Positions 6,273-7,581 of a DNA stretch of 7,581 nt are shown piece after piece. The stretch spans positions 1-7,581 of the forward strand of contig JAQCMZ010000201.1 of the NCBI GenBank assembly GCA_028274825.1. Reading direction: 5' to 3'. The position numbers were made by a program, and so were the translations under genes. This DNA comes from Haloferacaceae archaeon. Lineage in GTDB: Archaea; Halobacteriota; Halobacteria; Halobacteriales; Haloferacaceae. Positions within the stretch are counted from its first letter, which is position 1. Each line of letters opens with the position of its first letter. The notes under the pieces were generated by a model that saw only the letters and a program-made list of their open reading frames with translations, did no database searches and was not told where the DNA came from.

Positions 6273-6376
6273 GAACAACCCCGACCACAAGCGTCGGGGC
6301 TTCTTCGTGGGTCCCTCAGATTATCACTAACACTCCCTGCAACCTCGACGCCCACCCGTTCCAGAGCAAGGCCGTC
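6271..6376 (-). ncRNA. Right end and presumed omega-RNA 3' scaffold of the tnpB element
   Basis: Read on the minus strand, the stretch after the tnpB stop ends in GCCCCGAC (6300-6293), a 7-base loop, then GTCGGGG (6285-6279) and TTGTTCAC (6278-6271). This hairpin near the boundary is the usual right end of IS1341-type elements. TnpB proteins are RNA-guided nucleases whose omega RNA derives from the tnpB 3' end and right end. Sense overlapping transcripts at tnpB 3' ends are known in Halobacterium. The RNA 5' end probably lies inside the tnpB coding region, so the true feature may extend to the right of 6376. RNA production here is inferred. Confidence 0.45.
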
Positions 6377-7581
6377 TCAAGCGGTTACGAGGGATGAGGT
6401 CGGGCGGTTCACGCGCCCCGATGCCCACCGTCGCACCTTCCGAACTTGAGGAAGGCTCTTGAGAGTAGGCACATCTAACATACACTTCTCCAATCCACGC
6501 TTCCCAACGGTCACCGATGCATTCCTCTCCGAATGGTCTTGATGACCGCACGAGTTACAGTTGAATCGGTTCCGCCGTCGATTCGCTCGCTCGGCGTGTT
6601 CACACCCAGTCAACGCACAGCCCTGACTCGTGTACTCCGCGTCAACCGAGGCAATTGGAATGACTTCAAACGCTGCTTTGTCCGCGATGAACACTCGTGT
6701 TGCGCGCAACGGCATCGCGTGGAGCCGACGATTCATCCGAGTACCGTAGTCGATTGACTCGCGCATATCCTTGAGGTCTTCAAGAGCAATACACGGGTCA
6801 GGCAACCGCTTCGCAAACTCGACTACAGCCCGAGACAATTTGTGGAGCCTGTCGTGGACGACCCGATACTCCCGGTCACGAACCACGTTCTTGTACGACG
6901 GCTTCCCCGCGTTCTGCATCCGCTTTTTCATCGTGAAATAGCGGTGGCGCTCGGACTTGATTTCGGGGAAGTCGATGACGAGTGTGTCGAGAACTCCTGT
7001 TTCGTCCATCGCGGTCAACGCGATGTTGTCCTCGTTCACATCCACACCAATCACCGTCTTCGAGTCAGTTTTGTCTCGGACGGTCTGCGTCTGGTGGGTG
7101 ACGTTAACGTGGAGTTCAGCACGGCCATCCGTAAAGAGGGCTTCAGCCGTCCCTATCTTCCACTCGTCACTCGACAACGCGGTTTTCAGCACGTCGAGAT
7201 GCATCGGGTCGCCAACGATCGTGCCACGAACAGGATTGTACGGTTTCGGAGAGAGACGGAACTCACCGTCACCGTCGTCGGTAAGTGAGAGCGTGTCTCC
7301 CCCGGTGTGGTTCATCCGCAAGGGATATGGCCCAGTTTTGGTGTGACTGGGCATATTGTAGTCGTCGTATTCGTAGTAGTTCTCCATCGCTTCGAGAGCT
7401 TTCTTGCCGATCAACTGTGTGTTGTGTTTCACGAGGTTGGCGTCTTGCTCCATCTGGCGACGGATATCACCCCAGTCGTCGCCTTGTTTGGCGAGGCGGA
7501 TGGTGTCGTTGTACACCGAGCGTGATTCCTGCGTGGATTCGAAGATCTTTGTCTTGCTTCCCTCCTCGTAAAACTGGAGTT
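6377..7581 (-). CDS. tnpB: RNA-guided endonuclease TnpB, N-terminus outside the window
   Basis: Four hundred residues are visible. The frame is open at 7581 and the first residues read LQFYEEGSKTKIFESTQESR, so roughly the first 20 residues are missing. A GTG at 7514-7516 is in frame but is not the true start. Numbering from that GTG, RuvC-I is VIGVDVNEDNI (Asp159), RuvC-II is IALEDLKDM (Glu246), and the zinc finger uses Cys300, Cys305, Cys320 and Cys323. RuvC-III reads QDHSERNAS, with Glu330 where the family normally has Asp. TnpB cleaves DNA matched by its omega RNA next to a short motif and favours element retention. The length is near normal and no frameshift is seen, but the Asp-to-Glu change may reduce or abolish cleavage. 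The C-terminal tail (VRKVRRWASGRVNRPT) is long and basic. Confidence 0.92.
   Translation of the reverse strand, partial: LQFYEEGSKTKIFESTQESRSVYNDTIRLAKQGDDWGDIRRQMEQDANLVKHNTQLIGKKALEAMENYYEYDDYNMPSHTKTGPYPLRMNHTGGDTLSLTDDGDGEFRLSPKPYNPVRGTIVGDPMHLDVLKTALSSDEWKIGTAEALFTDGRAELHVNVTHQTQTVRDKTDSKTVIGVDVNEDNIALTAMDETGVLDTLVIDFPEIKSERHRYFTMKKRMQNAGKPSYKNVVRDREYRVVHDRLHKLSRAVVEFAKRLPDPCIALEDLKDMRESIDYGTRMNRRLHAMPLRATRVFIADKAAFEVIPIASVDAEYTSQGCALTGCEHAERANRRRNRFNCNSCGHQDHSERNASVTVGKRGLEKCMLDVPTLKSLPQVRKVRRWASGRVNRPTSSLVTA

Larger units (their letters stand above)
6271..7581 (-). mobile_element. IS1341-type (IS200/IS605 family) element, left part outside the window
   Basis: The element comprises the minus-strand tnpB and its right-end hairpin at 6279-6299. 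The boundary is set near 6271 because a host-like coding remnant begins there. No tnpA lies in the visible part; IS1341-type elements carry tnpB alone and need a TnpA supplied in trans. The left end and the target/TAM sequence lie beyond 7581. Confidence 0.7.

Noticed and set aside
1..7581. CRISPR array, tRNA or rRNA genes
   Set aside because: No regularly spaced repeats, cloverleaf-like segments or rRNA-like stretches were seen on either strand.

Overview
The window looks like chromosomal or accessory DNA of a haloarchaeon (class Halobacteria). Predicted proteins are rich in Asp and Glu. The one clear promoter has a TATA box about 25 nt upstream of an ATG, as in leaderless haloarchaeal transcripts. 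The protein families (tandem UspA, DUF2070 membrane protein, IS1341-type TnpB) fit that group. I cannot assign a genus.

Layout from left to right. Positions 1-370 hold no confident complete gene: a possible minus-strand gene start running off the left edge, a strongly foldable segment (126-172), a coding-like minus-strand frame ending at 189, and a perfect palindrome (272-291) resembling an IS200/IS605-family end. Positions 420-2639 (+) encode the most unusual gene: a 739-residue protein with an intact Mrr-type PD-(D/E)xK nuclease domain, three membrane segments, a low-complexity linker, a beta-propeller-like region and a helical TPR-like tail. Convergent to it, 2763-3632 (-) encodes a tandem universal stress protein starting at GTG. 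Positions 3633-4210 form an eroded spacer holding the C-terminal remnant of a minus-strand gene, a second IS-end-like palindrome that abuts it, and a 50-codon plus-strand ORF. Positions 4211-6070 (-) encode a DUF2070 membrane protein with its own promoter. Positions 6183-6272 (-) look like the tail of another gene, cut by the right end of an IS1341-type element. The tnpB of that element fills 6377-7581 (-) and runs off the right edge.

There is no evident operon. The Mrr-TM-propeller protein, the Usp protein and the DUF2070 protein appear to be single transcription units separated by insertion-element debris. Three times a palindrome of IS200/IS605 type lies directly beside a minus-strand frame that reads like a protein C-terminus, which suggests repeated insertion and decay. 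The best candidate for an undescribed system is the membrane-anchored Mrr nuclease with a large C-terminal putative sensor region, sitting among mobile-element debris as defence genes often do. The second point of interest is the TnpB, which has Glu where the third RuvC catalytic Asp is expected.
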